DNA of 64,000 nucleotides from Jacaranda mimosifolia (lineage: Eukaryota; Streptophyta; Magnoliopsida; Lamiales; Bignoniaceae): the NCBI GenBank assembly GCA_018894105.1, contig CM032121.1:4816507-4880506 (forward strand), in the 5' to 3' direction. The position numbers were made by a program, and so were the translations under genes. The notes under the pieces were generated by a model, which did no database searches, was not told where the DNA came from, and saw only the letters and a program-made list of their open reading frames with translations. Shown piece after piece: positions 12,068 through 23,642 of this stretch (the stretch's first letter is position 1; each line of letters opens with the position of its first letter).

Positions 12068-12438
12068 AGTAGGGTTAGCTTGCCAGCTTAGAGATGTTGT
12101 CATATGGTCAATTTTTGGGATTTTTTAGGACCCAAAGAGCAGCAGTTCCATTGAATTTGGAATGCATTTCTATTTATCAGAGTTGTTTAGTGAATAAGAA
12201 CTAGTTTTGGAAATGATGCATGATGTCCTCTAGTGATTCACCTGCTGTTAAGATTGTTCTCGAGGGAGCTGCATGGATATCATGCATTTATCACCAATTT
12301 TGACTTGTAAAGCTCCGATTTGAGTTAGATAAACTCGGACCAAAGAAGCAAGCCTAGCCTGACAGTGTATTCTAATGATCTTTTTATTTTTATTTTTTAA
12401 ATATACGCACATAGAAATTCATTACAGTTCGAACTCCT
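12068..12438. other. 3' flank of the ATAD3-like gene
   Basis: Probable 3' untranslated region and terminator. A possible AATAAG poly(A) signal lies at about 12193. No other feature is visible. Confidence 0.4.
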
Positions 12439-12626
12439 GATTTTCCACGTCATGCAGGAGACTTGTAATGATCAATTTTGGATCATGTGTTCTAATTTAT
12501 TTATGTTTTAAAACGTGATAAAAGGGATACCAGATTTTCCACGTCATGCAGGAGACTTGTAATGATCAATTTTGGATCATGTGTTCTAATTTATTTATGT
12601 TTTAAAACGTGATAAAAGGGATACCA
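12439..12626. repeat. Perfect 94-bp tandem duplication
   Basis: 12439-12532 and 12533-12626 read identically, starting GATTTTCCACGTCATGCAGG and ending AAAGGGATACCA. Perfect identity suggests a recent duplication or an assembly artefact. Confidence 0.95.
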
Positions 12627-12844
12627 GGCCCCAATATGGATAAACCTATACTCAAACCCAGAATGGCCTATTGGGCCCAACCCAAGCTGTGCCCGACATA
12701 GGCCTGGGTTTGGGCAGCGAAAGAGTTGGACTGGGTTGATGCCTCGGTGAATGATCCAGCTGACCCCTCAATTTGTCGTTGGGCCTAACTGATGCCGTTC
12801 TCGGTAAATAAATGGAAGAAATAATAAACATACGTATACCCAAT

Positions 12845-13649
12845 TAGGGCTGTCAATGAATCGGATTTTAATCCGAATTCGATCTGAATTTTATTCGAAT
12901 TTTAAGATTTTTATCCAATTAAAATATCCGATGGATCAGATTCGATTATAAATATCGATAATTCGAAATAAGTGGATCGGATATGGAATTATACAATCCG
13001 ATCCGATAAAGATCCCAATCCAAATTTTATTAAATATATTATTAAATTGATAATTATATAGTATAAATTATATTAATTAAGACTTTTGACTAAAATGCAA
13101 TATACGTGATATTATAATTGATAATGCCCTAATTATTTTATTTCTTTGAAGCAATTAATTTAATAAAGTAATTATATATATACGTATGTTTTATATTATA
13201 GCCTAAATACACAATTTATAATGGCCTATGTACTGTAAAATATACATTACCGAATGATCAATTTGATACAACCTCCATGGATTGTGCCTTAAATCTTTAG
13301 CTTTTGCAATGATATAATAAAAAGTTATGAAAAAAAATCTAAATTTGAACTCTCTTAACTTTGTAAATATTATATTTGGATTAAAAGGTAATCTTGAAAT
13401 CTCATATAACATGTCTTATAAGACGGGTCTTTCTAATAAAATAAAAATTTAAAGAACGCAAAAAAATTTTGACTTTCTTATTGGTTCGGACTTTCTTATT
13501 GGGTTTTGGATTTTTATCGGATCCGGACATAGAATTGGCATGCATAGATCCTATAGGACTCGGATTCGAATTCGGTTATATATACATGTTATCGGATTCG
13601 AATTAGGATTATTCTGATTTGATCCAAATCTAATTCGTTGACAGGTCTA
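12845..13649. mobile_element. Non-autonomous hAT-like element, 805 bp
   Basis: The left end TAGGGCTGTCAATGAATCGG and the inverted right end TAGACCTGTCAACGAATTAG match closely. A perfect 8-bp target repeat TACCCAAT flanks it (12837-12844 and 13650-13657). Subterminal GGATTCGAATT/AATCCGAT motifs occur at both ends in opposite orientation. No transposase frame is present. Confidence 0.9.
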
Positions 13650-13657
13650 TACCCAAT

Positions 13658-14340
13658 GTATGTGTATAAAATTTAAGGTCTAAAATTGAAAACTACTTAT
13701 TATTTGCTCTACATATTAATACTTATTATTACTTTCATTTTCTTCGATTTATGATCAGGAAAAAAAAAAAAATTCAAACATAAGTTGAAATAATATGAGA
13801 AACTTAAGAGAGAGAGAGAGATTTACATTACTTATAAAATGTGAAAGTGGTGCATTAATTATATAGTATTTTCATGTATGAGCTTTTTTTTTTTTTTTTT
13901 TATAAATATTTTCATGTATGAACTAACTTAATTTAAACAAAAAGAATCTCATAAGATCGTCGTCCTTTTTCCCTTTCTTTTCTATTACATATTATTGTTT
14001 TTCCTTTTCAAGTTTTTAATAATATTATTTTTTTTCTCTTTCAAGCGTACTATTTTATATATTAATTTCAGTAAATATATTTCAATAATTAAAAAAATAG
14101 TGTAAGTGCTAAACCAATCTTATTTAAACACACACACAAAAAAAGAAAAATTCCCATAAAATTGTTCTCTCTCTCTCTCTCTCATCATATGTTTCCCTTT
14201 AATTTTTTTTCAAGTGTATTGTTTCTTTTCTCTTTCAACCTTATTCTCTCCACTATTCCACATATTAAATTCAAGCATATAAATTTAAATAGTAAAAAAT
14301 ATATACTAATTCAAGAGTCACAATTTAAAAAAAAAAAAAA
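13658..14340. other. AT-rich gap with microsatellites
   Basis: Contains poly-A/T runs, short (AG)n near 13809 and (CT)n near 14165. No gene, RNA or mobile-element terminus was recognised. Confidence 0.7.
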
Positions 14341-14506
14341 ATGATAAAAAGAAGATTGAAAATTTTTCCGTTTCTGTTAACCCGGTTCCGTCTCCTTTTC
14401 CCGTTTCCACGACTCCGGCGGACCTGTTCCAACAACCCACCTGCGGCATTTGGCCAGGAGAAATCCCGCTCTTCTGCAAGAAAAACTCACCGCACATACC
14501 AACACT

Positions 14507-14588
14507 ACGTGGCGAATTCCCAGAAAACCTCGCCCCCATGCAACCCGCCACGTTTCATCCCAACCGCCTCAACTGCTCCTATATATAT
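14507..14588 (+). promoter_or_regulatory. Seed/ABA-type promoter of the LEA gene: two ABREs, RY core, TATA box
   Basis: Within 200 bp of the start codon are ACGTGGC (14507-14513), its inverse GCCACGT (14547-14553), an RY core CATGCA (14537-14542) between them, and a TATA box CTATATATAT (from about 14579). ACGT-core ABREs plus an RY element are the usual combination for ABI5/ABI3-driven seed genes, which fits the LEA product. The motifs are visible; the regulation is inferred. Confidence 0.65.
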
Positions 14589-14700
14589 CCAACTTCCCAA
14601 TTTCAAAATATACTACTGCTATTTGTTTGAGAATAATTAACATTGATTTCAACTTTTGAGGATATTAAGGATTATTTGAGTCTGTAAGAATTCAATTAAC

Positions 14701-16489
14701 ATGGCGACGAAGAGGGTTGCTTTGTTTGTGGTACTGTGGCTTGCTGCGGTGGGGCGATGCTGGGGAGATGATGCGGCGGAGGGGTGGAATACGGCCGCCG
14801 AAGACATGAAGAAGGGGGCCGAATCGGCGGAGCAGGCGGCTTCTGAGGCCATGCAGGGGGCTAAAGAACATGCCGATTCTTGGGCTGATTGGGCTAGAAA
14901 CAAATTCTCCCAGTAATTAATCCTAGTTTATCTATTTTATCTTCCTGTGTCTTTCTCTTGCATGCTTTGATTAACTTAATGATGATTTTAGTTTTCTCTC
15001 CATCCTTAGAAGCTAAAGTAATTAAAACAACTTGTAAAATTACAAATAGTGAGAGCCCAAATCTATGTCAAGAAAAAGAGAGATCTAGTTGGTTTAACTT
15101 GGAATGGGGAATTATTTCGGAGAGTGGGCTATTGGGATCGCAATCACACCACCAAAAAATTAGGTATTCTCTATGACAAACTTTTATAAAATTAATTTTG
15201 TAGCTAGTTAGGTGTTCCTTTGAAATCACAGCAATAGTTATGTGTTACTTTTAACAAAATTAATACATAGAAAAAGCTTTGGATAGTAGCCATAAGAGCA
15301 TTTATTTCGAGTTTAATTAGATCGATTTCGTAGTTAAAATTTTTCGTTTTTTGTATCAGTTGCGAATTGACATAAGCTGATGCTTTAGTCGTCTACTGTC
15401 AGAATAGTTAACCTATATGTCTTGCATACATCTGGATCATATGTGATACTAGAGCTCCCCTGCTTTCCTGAATTTAATGATTATTGTATACTTAGGAAAA
15501 TCGCAATAGATCCAGATAGTGCAAAAGATGCTGCTCTAAAGTTCATGGACAAAACCAAGGGTGCTGCTTCAAAGTCCACAGATGTATTAAATTCTGCTGC
15601 ACAAGGTAGTTTTCTCATTGCTTCTTGTTGGTAAATCCATTTGCTTCTGACGTTGGATTAACATTTTCTTCTTGCAGAGACATCAAAGTACGCTTCCGAG
15701 AAGGCTAATGATATTGCTGATGGTACATCTAAAAAACTAGGCCATGCCAAGAACTATGCTTCAGAAAAGGCTGGTGAAGCCATGAAGACGGCTTCTGAGG
15801 CAAAACAAACTGGGAAGGATAAGACAAACCATGTATATGAATCCGCTTCTGAGCAGGGACGCAGACTGATGAACATGGCTTCGGATTTAGCTGGTGAGGC
15901 CAAAGATAATGCTTATAATGCCTATGACATTGGTTCGGATAAAGCCGGCCAAGCGATGGACTGTGCATCTGATATGGCCAGTGATGCCAAAGACAAAATG
16001 AAAGATAAGGCTTATGATGCATATAATTCGGCATCTAGAACGGCCCGCAATGGGATGAATGTAGCTTCAGATATGGCCAGTGATGCAAGAGAGACGACGA
16101 AAGATAAAGCATATAATGATTTTGCCTCGGCCTCAGACCGAACAAACGAAGCAACGAATTGGGCATCCGGCATGGCTGGTGAGGCTAGAGAGGCAATGAA
16201 AGGTAAAGCTTCTGATGCATCTACAAGGGCTGATGAAGCCATAAAAATGGCCACAGACAAAGCTAACGATGCCAAGGAGACAATGGGAGATGCAATGTCG
16301 CGTGGGAAAGACAAGGCTTTTGATTCGTATGAGGATGCAAGATCAAAGGTTCATGACACTTACATGTCTGCCAAAGACTCCATGTCTGAGCAGGCTAAAG
16401 GGAAATATGAAGCAGCCAAAGAGATGGCTTCGGAAACTACAGGCAATCTAGGAGCCCGTATGAGAACAGCCGGCACAGCTGAGCTATGA
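14701..16489 (+). CDS. Secreted LEA_4 (group 3) late embryogenesis abundant protein, three exons
   Basis: Exons 14701-14912, 15496-15605 and 15678-16489 join in phase (CA|G, then G|AG) to give 377 residues. Residues 1-22 are a signal peptide (MATKRVALFVVLWLAAVGRC). The rest is hydrophilic, Ala/Lys/Asp/Glu-rich and built of degenerate 11-residue repeats such as ASDMASDAKDK, KAYDAYNSAS and MAGEAREAMK, predicted to be amphipathic helix, as in LEA_4 proteins that protect membranes and proteins during drying. The signal peptide sends it into the secretory route; the end is TAEL, not KDEL, so retention in the ER is not shown. The first frame would stop at FSQ* (TAA from 14914), but the donor CA|GTAATT avoids it. 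Arabidopsis has LEA_4 proteins with a similar signal peptide. Stress and seed expression is supported by the upstream ABREs. Confidence 0.9.
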
Positions 16490-16770
16490 GTTATTCGTCA
16501 CAAAAAGACGGATGTGAGTAGATATTTGCATACATTGCTGTTGTTTTTAAGCTTTGTAGTTTATGAAGCTTTTCCTTGGCGACTACTAAGCTTTAAGGTT
16601 AGTTCTAATAACACAAGGATTGCAATGAGCTGAGCCTGTCTGTTTAGGACATAATAAACTCAAGTAGCATTAGATGTAATGGTCATGGGATAGGTGTCAT
16701 TGCTCATGCTCATGTATTTTTCATATAATGGAAGTTGATTTCTCCATCTTTCCTGCTACCTTGACAGCTA

Positions 16771-16845
16771 AGTGGCCATTGGCCCAGTGGTAATTTAAGG
16801 TTGGAGGTTCGAATTTGGCGAGAGCTGCCGACATGTGTGTGTATA

Positions 16846-16876
<31 letters not shown>

Positions 16877-16877
16877 G
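16771..16877 (+). mobile_element. tRNA-derived SINE-like element with (TAAAA)n tail
   Basis: A Pol III box A-like TGGCCCAGTGG (16780-16790) and box B-like GGTTCGAATTT (16806-16816) at tRNA-like spacing are followed by a short body and an AATAAAATAAAAATAAAA tail (about 16843-16877). This is the layout of plant tRNA-derived SINEs. No clear target duplication was found, so the 5' end is approximate. Confidence 0.6.
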
Positions 16878-17916
16878 CATGAGTTGCTTGGATTGAATGC
16901 GCTTCTAAGTATAGCTGGATGCATGACTTTTGTTTGCACTCATATTAGAAGTCTCAATATCAATGTTTTAGGTAGTAACGAGACTACTGATATCATTGAT
17001 AATTATTTGTAATACATTCCAAATACAGAATTTTCAACGCGCAAATTAGAGGTCACAGTTGAAAGCATTGAATCATTTTGCAATGCCATAATGGGAACTG
17101 ACAATAACTTCTAGAAGTGCAGATATGGTATAGAATTTACTCTCTTTAAAGGTTGCTGAGGACCCAAAGATTCTACTAAATAAATGGAGAAACCTAACAA
17201 TGCATAGTAGGTCATATGGCATTTATTTGCCTCTTCAAGTTTATCCTTTAAGCACTCCTTACTCTTTAAGGTAGGGCATTACTCTCCAACTGTAAAGAGG
17301 CCGTACGGACAAGATAAAAAATCCAAAGCTACTGCTAGATTTCCTAAATCTATGGACTGAATATGGACACACAAAATTGGTGATTTCATTACATGATTGG
17401 GGATCTACTTGAGGTTTTCTTCCCCACTATGACGACGTTTAAGAACTCAGACATATCGTCGACGGTAATAATCCTATAAACTGTTAATTGTAAGAGGCAA
17501 ATGAATATAATATAGACTTTGTCTAATATCTCAAGAATACAACGCAGCAATTATATAGAACAGCAAGAAAATTGATGTGGGCTGGCAGCACAATTTATCA
17601 GGAGACTGTTCAGAAATAGTGTAGTTCACTAGTTGGCTTATCCTGTCAACTTAACGTTGTTCTCTCCACAATTTGGGTCTATTACAACTTATAAATTTAT
17701 GATGTGTTCATATGGTGGTAATACTTGAGTTTAGATGATCACTTAGGAAGTAAATAGTGGGAACGAGGAATATGATCAAATTAAGGTAATTAATTAGTTT
17801 CATCAAATTCTTTCTACATTAGATGATGATTACACAAGCTAAAAAATTCATCATGCTACTCACCTAAATTCCTCAGAAATGTCAATGGGGGTCCTGTCTG
17901 AAAATTCTTGCCTTGA
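16878..17916. other. Intergenic region between convergent LEA and ZF-HD genes
   Basis: No coding, RNA or repeat feature recognised. It should contain the 3' end of the ZF-HD transcript on its right side. Confidence 0.5.
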
Positions 17917-18960
17917 TCAGATTTGTCTCTTCTTCATTGCTTGTTTGTTGTTGTGCATCCATATTTTGAATACCTGTCTCTTTACTCCAACCTCACTGCA
18001 GAACTGCTGCACTTCTTCCTCGTCTTGTTTCTGGATTCTCCACCCTATCTTTGACGCAAATTCATGCATTCGATCCTTCTGATCTTGGCTGAATTTTGTC
18101 CTAAACCTCTTCTTCGACCCGGAAGAAGACGGCTGCACCACTGCATGTCCGCCGCCGCCGCCACTGGACTGAAACATGTTGAGATCCTCGCTAGACGACT
18201 CCGCCGCTCCTCTGCCGTTTCCACCGAAATTCACTATGGTGGGCGGAGCGGGGAAGCCTTTGGAGTAGGAATGAGAATGTTTGTGGGGATGCTGCTGGTG
18301 ATGGGGCGGCGGCATTGAGGATGGAGTTTGGCCGTGAAGTAATGGGTTACTCCGGTGGCTATTGTTGTTGCCGGAGCTGGGATTGTATGCGTAGTACTGG
18401 GACTGTTGCGGCGGCTCGCCGTCGACCTCTTTCCGGTGGAAATTCCGGTGGCAATCACAGGCGGCACATCTTAAGGCTTCTAGAGTGCCCTCTTCTCCAC
18501 TAGGCATGAATTCTCCACATCCATCCAGAACATGGCCCCCCATAATTGCAGCATGATTCTTGAGGCATTCTCTATATTTGACCGATGCTTGTGGTGGTGG
18601 CTGAGGTGGTAGTGGATTTTTTGAATTTGATGTGCCCCCGCCAACTGGGGTGGCTGTTGGCGGCGGATCTGGATCTGTGGTGGGGTCTTTCTGTACAAGT
18701 GGCTCCTGTGGTGGAGGTGGCGGCGGCGGAGGGCTGAGCTGCTGCTGGGGAGGATTATACTGCTGATCTAGGGTTTGGGTAGGGCTGAAAATTGAGCTTC
18801 CCCGGCGAGTGGAAACCATTGCATTTCCTCTTCTATCAGGTGGAGTGGAAAGTATAGGGGCAAGAGGGAGCTTCACCGGTGATTCTTGGATGATTTGTGG
18901 CGAGGTGTAAGCCATGGAATTTGGCAACCCTATATCCCTTTCTTGACTTCTCCTTTCCAT
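17917..18960 (-). CDS. Zinc finger-homeodomain (ZF-HD) transcription factor, intronless
   Basis: A single 347-codon exon, as is normal for this plant-specific family. Order: Pro/Gln-rich N-terminus (1-127, with polyproline at 77-84), ZF-HD dimerisation zinc finger 128-177 (YRECLKNHAA, GGHVLDGCGEFMPS, CAACDCHRNFHRKE with its Cys/His ligands), a His/Ser/Gly-rich linker, and a C-terminal homeodomain 283-347 (KKRFRTKFSQ, IGWRIQKQDEE, KRQVFKIWMHNNK). The finger mediates homo- and heterodimers; the homeodomain binds ATTA-core sites in the nucleus. The homeodomain ends almost at the C-terminus. Similarity by eye is closest to the ZHD5/6 type, but I would not fix a number. Met16 is an alternative start. 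The gene is complete, with no lost ligand, and faces away from the duplicated region. Confidence 0.95.
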   Translation of the reverse strand: MERRSQERDIGLPNSMAYTSPQIIQESPVKLPLAPILSTPPDRRGNAMVSTRRGSSIFSPTQTLDQQYNPPQQQLSPPPPPPPPQEPLVQKDPTTDPDPPPTATPVGGGTSNSKNPLPPQPPPQASVKYRECLKNHAAIMGGHVLDGCGEFMPSGEEGTLEALRCAACDCHRNFHRKEVDGEPPQQSQYYAYNPSSGNNNSHRSNPLLHGQTPSSMPPPHHQQHPHKHSHSYSKGFPAPPTIVNFGGNGRGAAESSSEDLNMFQSSGGGGGHAVVQPSSSGSKKRFRTKFSQDQKDRMHEFASKIGWRIQKQDEEEVQQFCSEVGVKRQVFKIWMHNNKQAMKKRQI

Positions 18961-20055
18961 AAAATTCTAGTTGAAGAAGAGACTTTAAGACTCTTAATTG
19001 GGACAATTTTTTTAATTTTCTTGAAAATCCCTCCTTCAAACCATCACCAAAGATCTTTGGCTCCTCTCTTCTTCCCAGAAGTATCAGCTTAATGAACTAA
19101 TCTTAGAACAAATTAGATAATCAACTGAATAATCTATAGTTATGCCTCTCTTTTCTTGATAGTATAAACTTTTTGGCCCACCACCCAAGTTCACCAATTC
19201 TCAAAACCCTATTCCCCACACGTAACAAATTTGGTGCTGGCCCCAAATGGCTTAATCTCAAGAAAATCTAATAGGGAAATAGTTGATCATAGAATCTTGA
19301 AACAAAATTCGGACAATAGACTTGGATGGGACCCCCCCCCCCCCACCCCCACGCCCCCTCCTCTCTTAAGACAGCGGCTAGCAATATTTAAACAAACTTC
19401 AAATTTTTACCTTTGATGATTAACGACAGAAGATGTCAGTCCACCACCGTCACAACCAGCAAATGAAGCTTCAGGCAAAGTATGTAAAAGACGAGGTTTC
19501 AGCACTGATTCAGGGAAAATGGAGGATTAAAGTAATCAAGAGAGAGAAAGATGGTGCAAGAAAAGAAGGGTTTTTTGTGTGTGTCTCCCAACAGCCATCC
19601 AAAATATTTTTAAGCCATAAACAAATCCAACCATGGGAGGCAAATGGGTTTTGTGTGTGTATTTGTGTGTGTGTGTGTGTGTGTGCACTTAGAGATGAGT
19701 GATATTGATAGGTGATAAGTTGGGAATTTGCTGTAAGGCTGTGATGACACACACAGAGACTCACTCTACAAAACAACCGACAAGCTCATGTTGGTTCTCT
19801 TCCACAGCCTGCATCATGGTCCAATGCCTAATTATTGCCCTACCCCCCCGCCCCGGCACCCCACCTCACCTTTGTATTTATTCTCTTAATATTATCACAA
19901 ACCCTACTGCCAAAGCTCAAGAAAGAGCATGTTTTTGATTTTGAGAGAGAGATCAAATTTGATGGGACATAATGACTTTGGTTGCCATGGAATCCTCCCA
20001 CAATTATATATATATATATATATATCCAAAAGTCCTTTTGCTAAGCAGACTTGTT

Positions 20056-20088
20056 GGGGGTGGGCGTGGGGGTGGGGGGGGGTGGGGA
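20056..20088 (+). repeat. G-rich run with quadruplex-forming potential
   Basis: Several runs of three or more G (GGGGG, GGG, GGGGG, GGGGGGGGG, GGGG) are separated by one to three bases. It lies about 1.1 kb upstream of the ZF-HD start. Quadruplex potential is inferred from the run pattern. Confidence 0.6.
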
Positions 20089-20502
20089 TGAGTTCAAATC
20101 TTGATCAAGAATCCAGCATTAGAATGCAGTTAAAAAAGCTCAAATTAAAGTTCACTGGTCATAAATGTGATCCACATATAACTCACTCAAAGCCAAAAGA
20201 GAAAAAGAGAGGGGACATTTGTGGGTCTGTGGAGGGTGGAAATGAAAAGTGAAAAATATGATGGTCCACAGCAGAGCACTATGGGCCTTGTTATTGTGTG
20301 TATATATGCGCGTCAGATTCTCCTCTTTCCATCTTTATTATCCTTCTGTTACAGTAGGGGTCGTGCTGCTAACTGCAGAGTCTTTGCTAACTCTAATCTA
20401 ATATTCATCCATCTCTCTGGCCTCTACCATTTGAGCAGTGGCCCTTGGCTCCTTTAGATCTTTCTTGGCAATTTTGTGACACCTTGTGTCACCAATGTAA
20501 TC

Positions 20503-20550
<48 letters not shown>
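20503..20550. repeat. (AT)n(GT)n compound microsatellite
   Basis: About ten AT units run directly into about twelve GT units, followed by a poly-A run. Confidence 0.95.
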
Positions 20551-20560
20551 CAACACTAAA

Positions 20561-21283
20561 AAAAAAAAAAATTGAGTTATAGTAACCGAATTTTAGTGAT
20601 AGTACAATGCCATGATCATGAATTAATAATTGATTAGTAACTAATTCGAATATAATTTTTTAGAAAGAATTAGTAACTGCTCATCGATCGATTAGTAATC
20701 GAACTCATTTTTTAGTCATTAATATTACATGATCACTATTTCAATTACTAATTAATGACTAAATTTATTTTTGAGATTATTAAAATTTTATTCAATAAGT
20801 TAATTACAATTTATTTAGGAGATATTTGAAGTAAACAATATGAAATTTCGACAGTAAATGAACGAAATAAAATTTCTGTTTAGTAATTACATCAATGACA
20901 ACATATTTTTTAGATGGTGTATCCCGATATATACAAAGGAGTGCAGCTCGTTCGAGCCATCAATAATTTTCATTTTTATTTTCATTTTCAAAACACATTA
21001 TCTAATAACATATATATCTTTTCTCAATAACTTATATATCTTCTTTTTCTATTCTATTTTTTTTTCTCTCCACGTACAACCCATTAAAACCTACATAATC
21101 ATTACTTTTCCAATTATCTATCTAAATACAAACTTATTTTCAACTCATTTTCATTAACTAACATTTTAAATTTTAAAAACGATGAAAATGAAAATTGAAA
21201 ATAAAAATAAAACCAAACAGGCCTTTTATAATTCTAGATTTTGTTGGTTGAACTTATAAATGTTATGTATTGTTGAGAAATTT
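20561..21283. other. AT-rich gap left of duplicated segment A
   Basis: It ends with TTTTATTTTCATTTTC-type sequence at 20970 and its inverse near 21180-21215, followed by CCAAACAGGCC. This may be an old MITE, but no target repeat or clean left end was found. Confidence 0.4.
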
Positions 21284-22584
21284 TATGAGGCGTTCATTGT
21301 ATATACGACAAAAGTGAAATGCTGACCTGAAATGTAATGAAACAATTCAATTCAAAGTCTTATTTGGATACTATTCAAGTGGGGCAGTATCTTGTGAGAC
21401 CTACTGTTGTTAATAAATATATGGACTACATGGTGTGCTAGTTTGTAGAATTCACTGTTCGAGTTTGTGTGTTGAAAATAAGTTTTAATTTTTTTAATTT
21501 ATTTTATTTTTAATAAATTATTATTTTATTGTGTTTTAATGTGATAATTAATATGTTTATTTATTTTGGCTCATTTTATATTTATCTTATCATCATTGGA
21601 CCTAGTTGTAATTTGATTTATGGTACTTTTATAATGTATTTACTGGCCTATTAATCCTTTCTAACGATCAAATTTTAAACTTAGATAAAGGGACCATAAT
21701 CCTTAATTTCTTTGATAAACTGAGTTTGTGAGTTTTAGAGACTTTCCTTTTATTCTCTTGCAAGAATTTGTACTTTTGGCAATGTGACTATAGCCCAATT
21801 TTTAGTCTCCTCGTGGTAGTATACATGAAATGAGATACCGCTACCGAAAGCGAATTGGGATTAATTATTCCAAAGTCATGACCAAATGTTAGTATCTATA
21901 TATACGTAAAGAGGCAATCATAACATTAGGACAATAGCACGCAAGTGTCATCACTCTCCATTGATTCAACTTCAATTTCCTCAATATTTTATAAAATTTA
22001 ATTTATTATCTTATGCATTAAATTTTTATTTCAGTGATTAGTTTATTTTATGTTTATATTATAATAAAAATCACATAATTATCCACAACGATGACACGGA
22101 AATGTAATTTAACAGTTCAAACCTCATTTACGTACTACTCAATATCTAGGCGTGACATAGGTACTATATTCATAAACGTATATATAGTATATATACGTAC
22201 GTGGTTGTGCTAGCTAGTAGAGTTTCTAGTTCTAGTTTGTGGACATATGATGAGGACAGTTGTACTTTAGATTCAGCCTTTTACGTAGGAGTTAAATTTT
22301 TATTTTTTTTTATTAGACTTTTAAGTAAGAGTTAGATTGAAGTACTTTTATTCATTTTATGGTAGTTGTATTTGACTACGTATTTTTTCTTGCGTACGAG
22401 GATCAAATACACTATAATTTACTTTTGTAAGAGAGATTAATATTTAATCATTAATCCCAAGTGGGAATAATTATTGCTTTGTCATTGAACACTTCTTTCA
22501 ATTTAGTCGAAATAAGCTCTTATTGGTTTATTCAATCTTATTAATTTCTCTTAATTTTGCCAAATAAGAAGTGGAATTTAAACA

Positions 22585-22977
22585 CACTGTAGAGAAATTT
22601 TTTTAGTGAAAATGGAAAAAATTATCACTAATTATATAAATAAGTACTGACAAAAAATAATTTTGTTATGCATTTCAATAATTTATGTTATCATTGCAAT
22701 TAGCGACACATCTACAATAAAAATTAATGACAATGAAATCTTGGTGACAATTGTCATTATATTGCCACTATAAGTTTGTCAATAGTTGTTAATGGTAATA
22801 ATTTAAAACATTAGTTCTTATCATTATTAAGTCATATCGTGAAAAATAAAAATAATTATTATTTAAAAAATATGATTTGTAAAAAAGAAAACTTACCATC
22901 AGTTAATAATGTTATTTGGTGAAATTTTTACATTATTATTTATTTTTTATCATTAATATTATATTTTTCTTGTAATG
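22585..22977. mobile_element. CACTA-like MITE in copy A, 393 bp
   Basis: The ends CACTGTAGAGAAATTTTT and the inverse CATTACAAGAAAAATAT are related. The element is flanked by a 3-bp repeat ACA on both sides, the target size for CACTA transposons. Its counterpart is present in copy B, so the insertion predates the duplication. Confidence 0.6.
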
Positions 22978-23275
22978 ACACAAAATTTACATCCCCTTGC
23001 ACCAAATGTGGCATTAAAATATTATAAGGAGCAAAATCTAATTAATAAATTTGCATCCACATCGCAAGATAGCTATCAATAATAATATGAAAATATTTTT
23101 GAAACAGCAATAGTTTGAGAATTATTTTTTACTAGTAATATTTTGAGTTAATTAAAAAACTCCTAATGGTTAATTGATCAGTAGTGAAGCTTGCACTCAA
23201 ATGGCAAGATTAAGCCCAAATTAACTATGAGATAAATTAATTCCTTCAAAGTTCAAATTCTTAGTGTCAAACTTA

Positions 23276-23642
23276 GAGGGTGTTTGGTTAAACTTATTTA
23301 AAATATCTTATAAGATGTTTTTTGAGCTTATAAGATGTTAGATTTTATTTTTAAAATAAGTTGTTGATGTGTTTGGATAAAATAAGATTTTGGAGCTTAT
23401 AAGATGTTAATAATGGCAATTTTATAATTAAAATGGTTAAAAGTGAAAGAGTTTGTTAAGATTTTAAAAATAAGTTATGGTCTCTTTACTTTTTTTAAAA
23501 GAACTTATAAGCTCCAACATCTTATTTTATGAGCTTATAAGCTCTTTTCTAAAAAAATTACCAAACACTTTTTATCAACTTATAAGCTCTTAAACATCGT
23601 ATAAGATATTTGTGGAACTTATAAGCTCTCCCAAACACCCTC
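23276..23642. mobile_element. Tourist-like (PIF/Harbinger) MITE, 367 bp, only in copy A
   Basis: Perfect 12-bp TIRs GAGGGTGTTTGG/CCAAACACCCTC are flanked by the 3-bp target TTA (23273-23275, 23643-23645). Copy B reads straight through the site with a single TTA (37946-37948). The inside repeats CTTATAAGCTC in both orientations. Confidence 0.95.

Larger units (their letters stand above)
18961..20560. other. Upstream region of the ZF-HD gene, rich in simple repeats
   Basis: Likely promoter and 5' UTR of the minus-strand ZF-HD gene. It contains a C-tract at 19331-19342, (GT)n at about 19653-19685, (TA)n near 20006-20024 and a G-rich run at 20056-20088. No convincing second gene was found. Confidence 0.5.

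Noticed and set aside
15729..16314. Minus-strand frames across the LEA exon
   Set aside because: Antisense shadows caused by the repetitive Ala/Asp/Lys codon pattern; no start, splice or domain support.
18234..18698. Second-frame proteins within the ZF-HD gene
   Set aside because: Low-complexity shadows of the Pro/His-rich linker.
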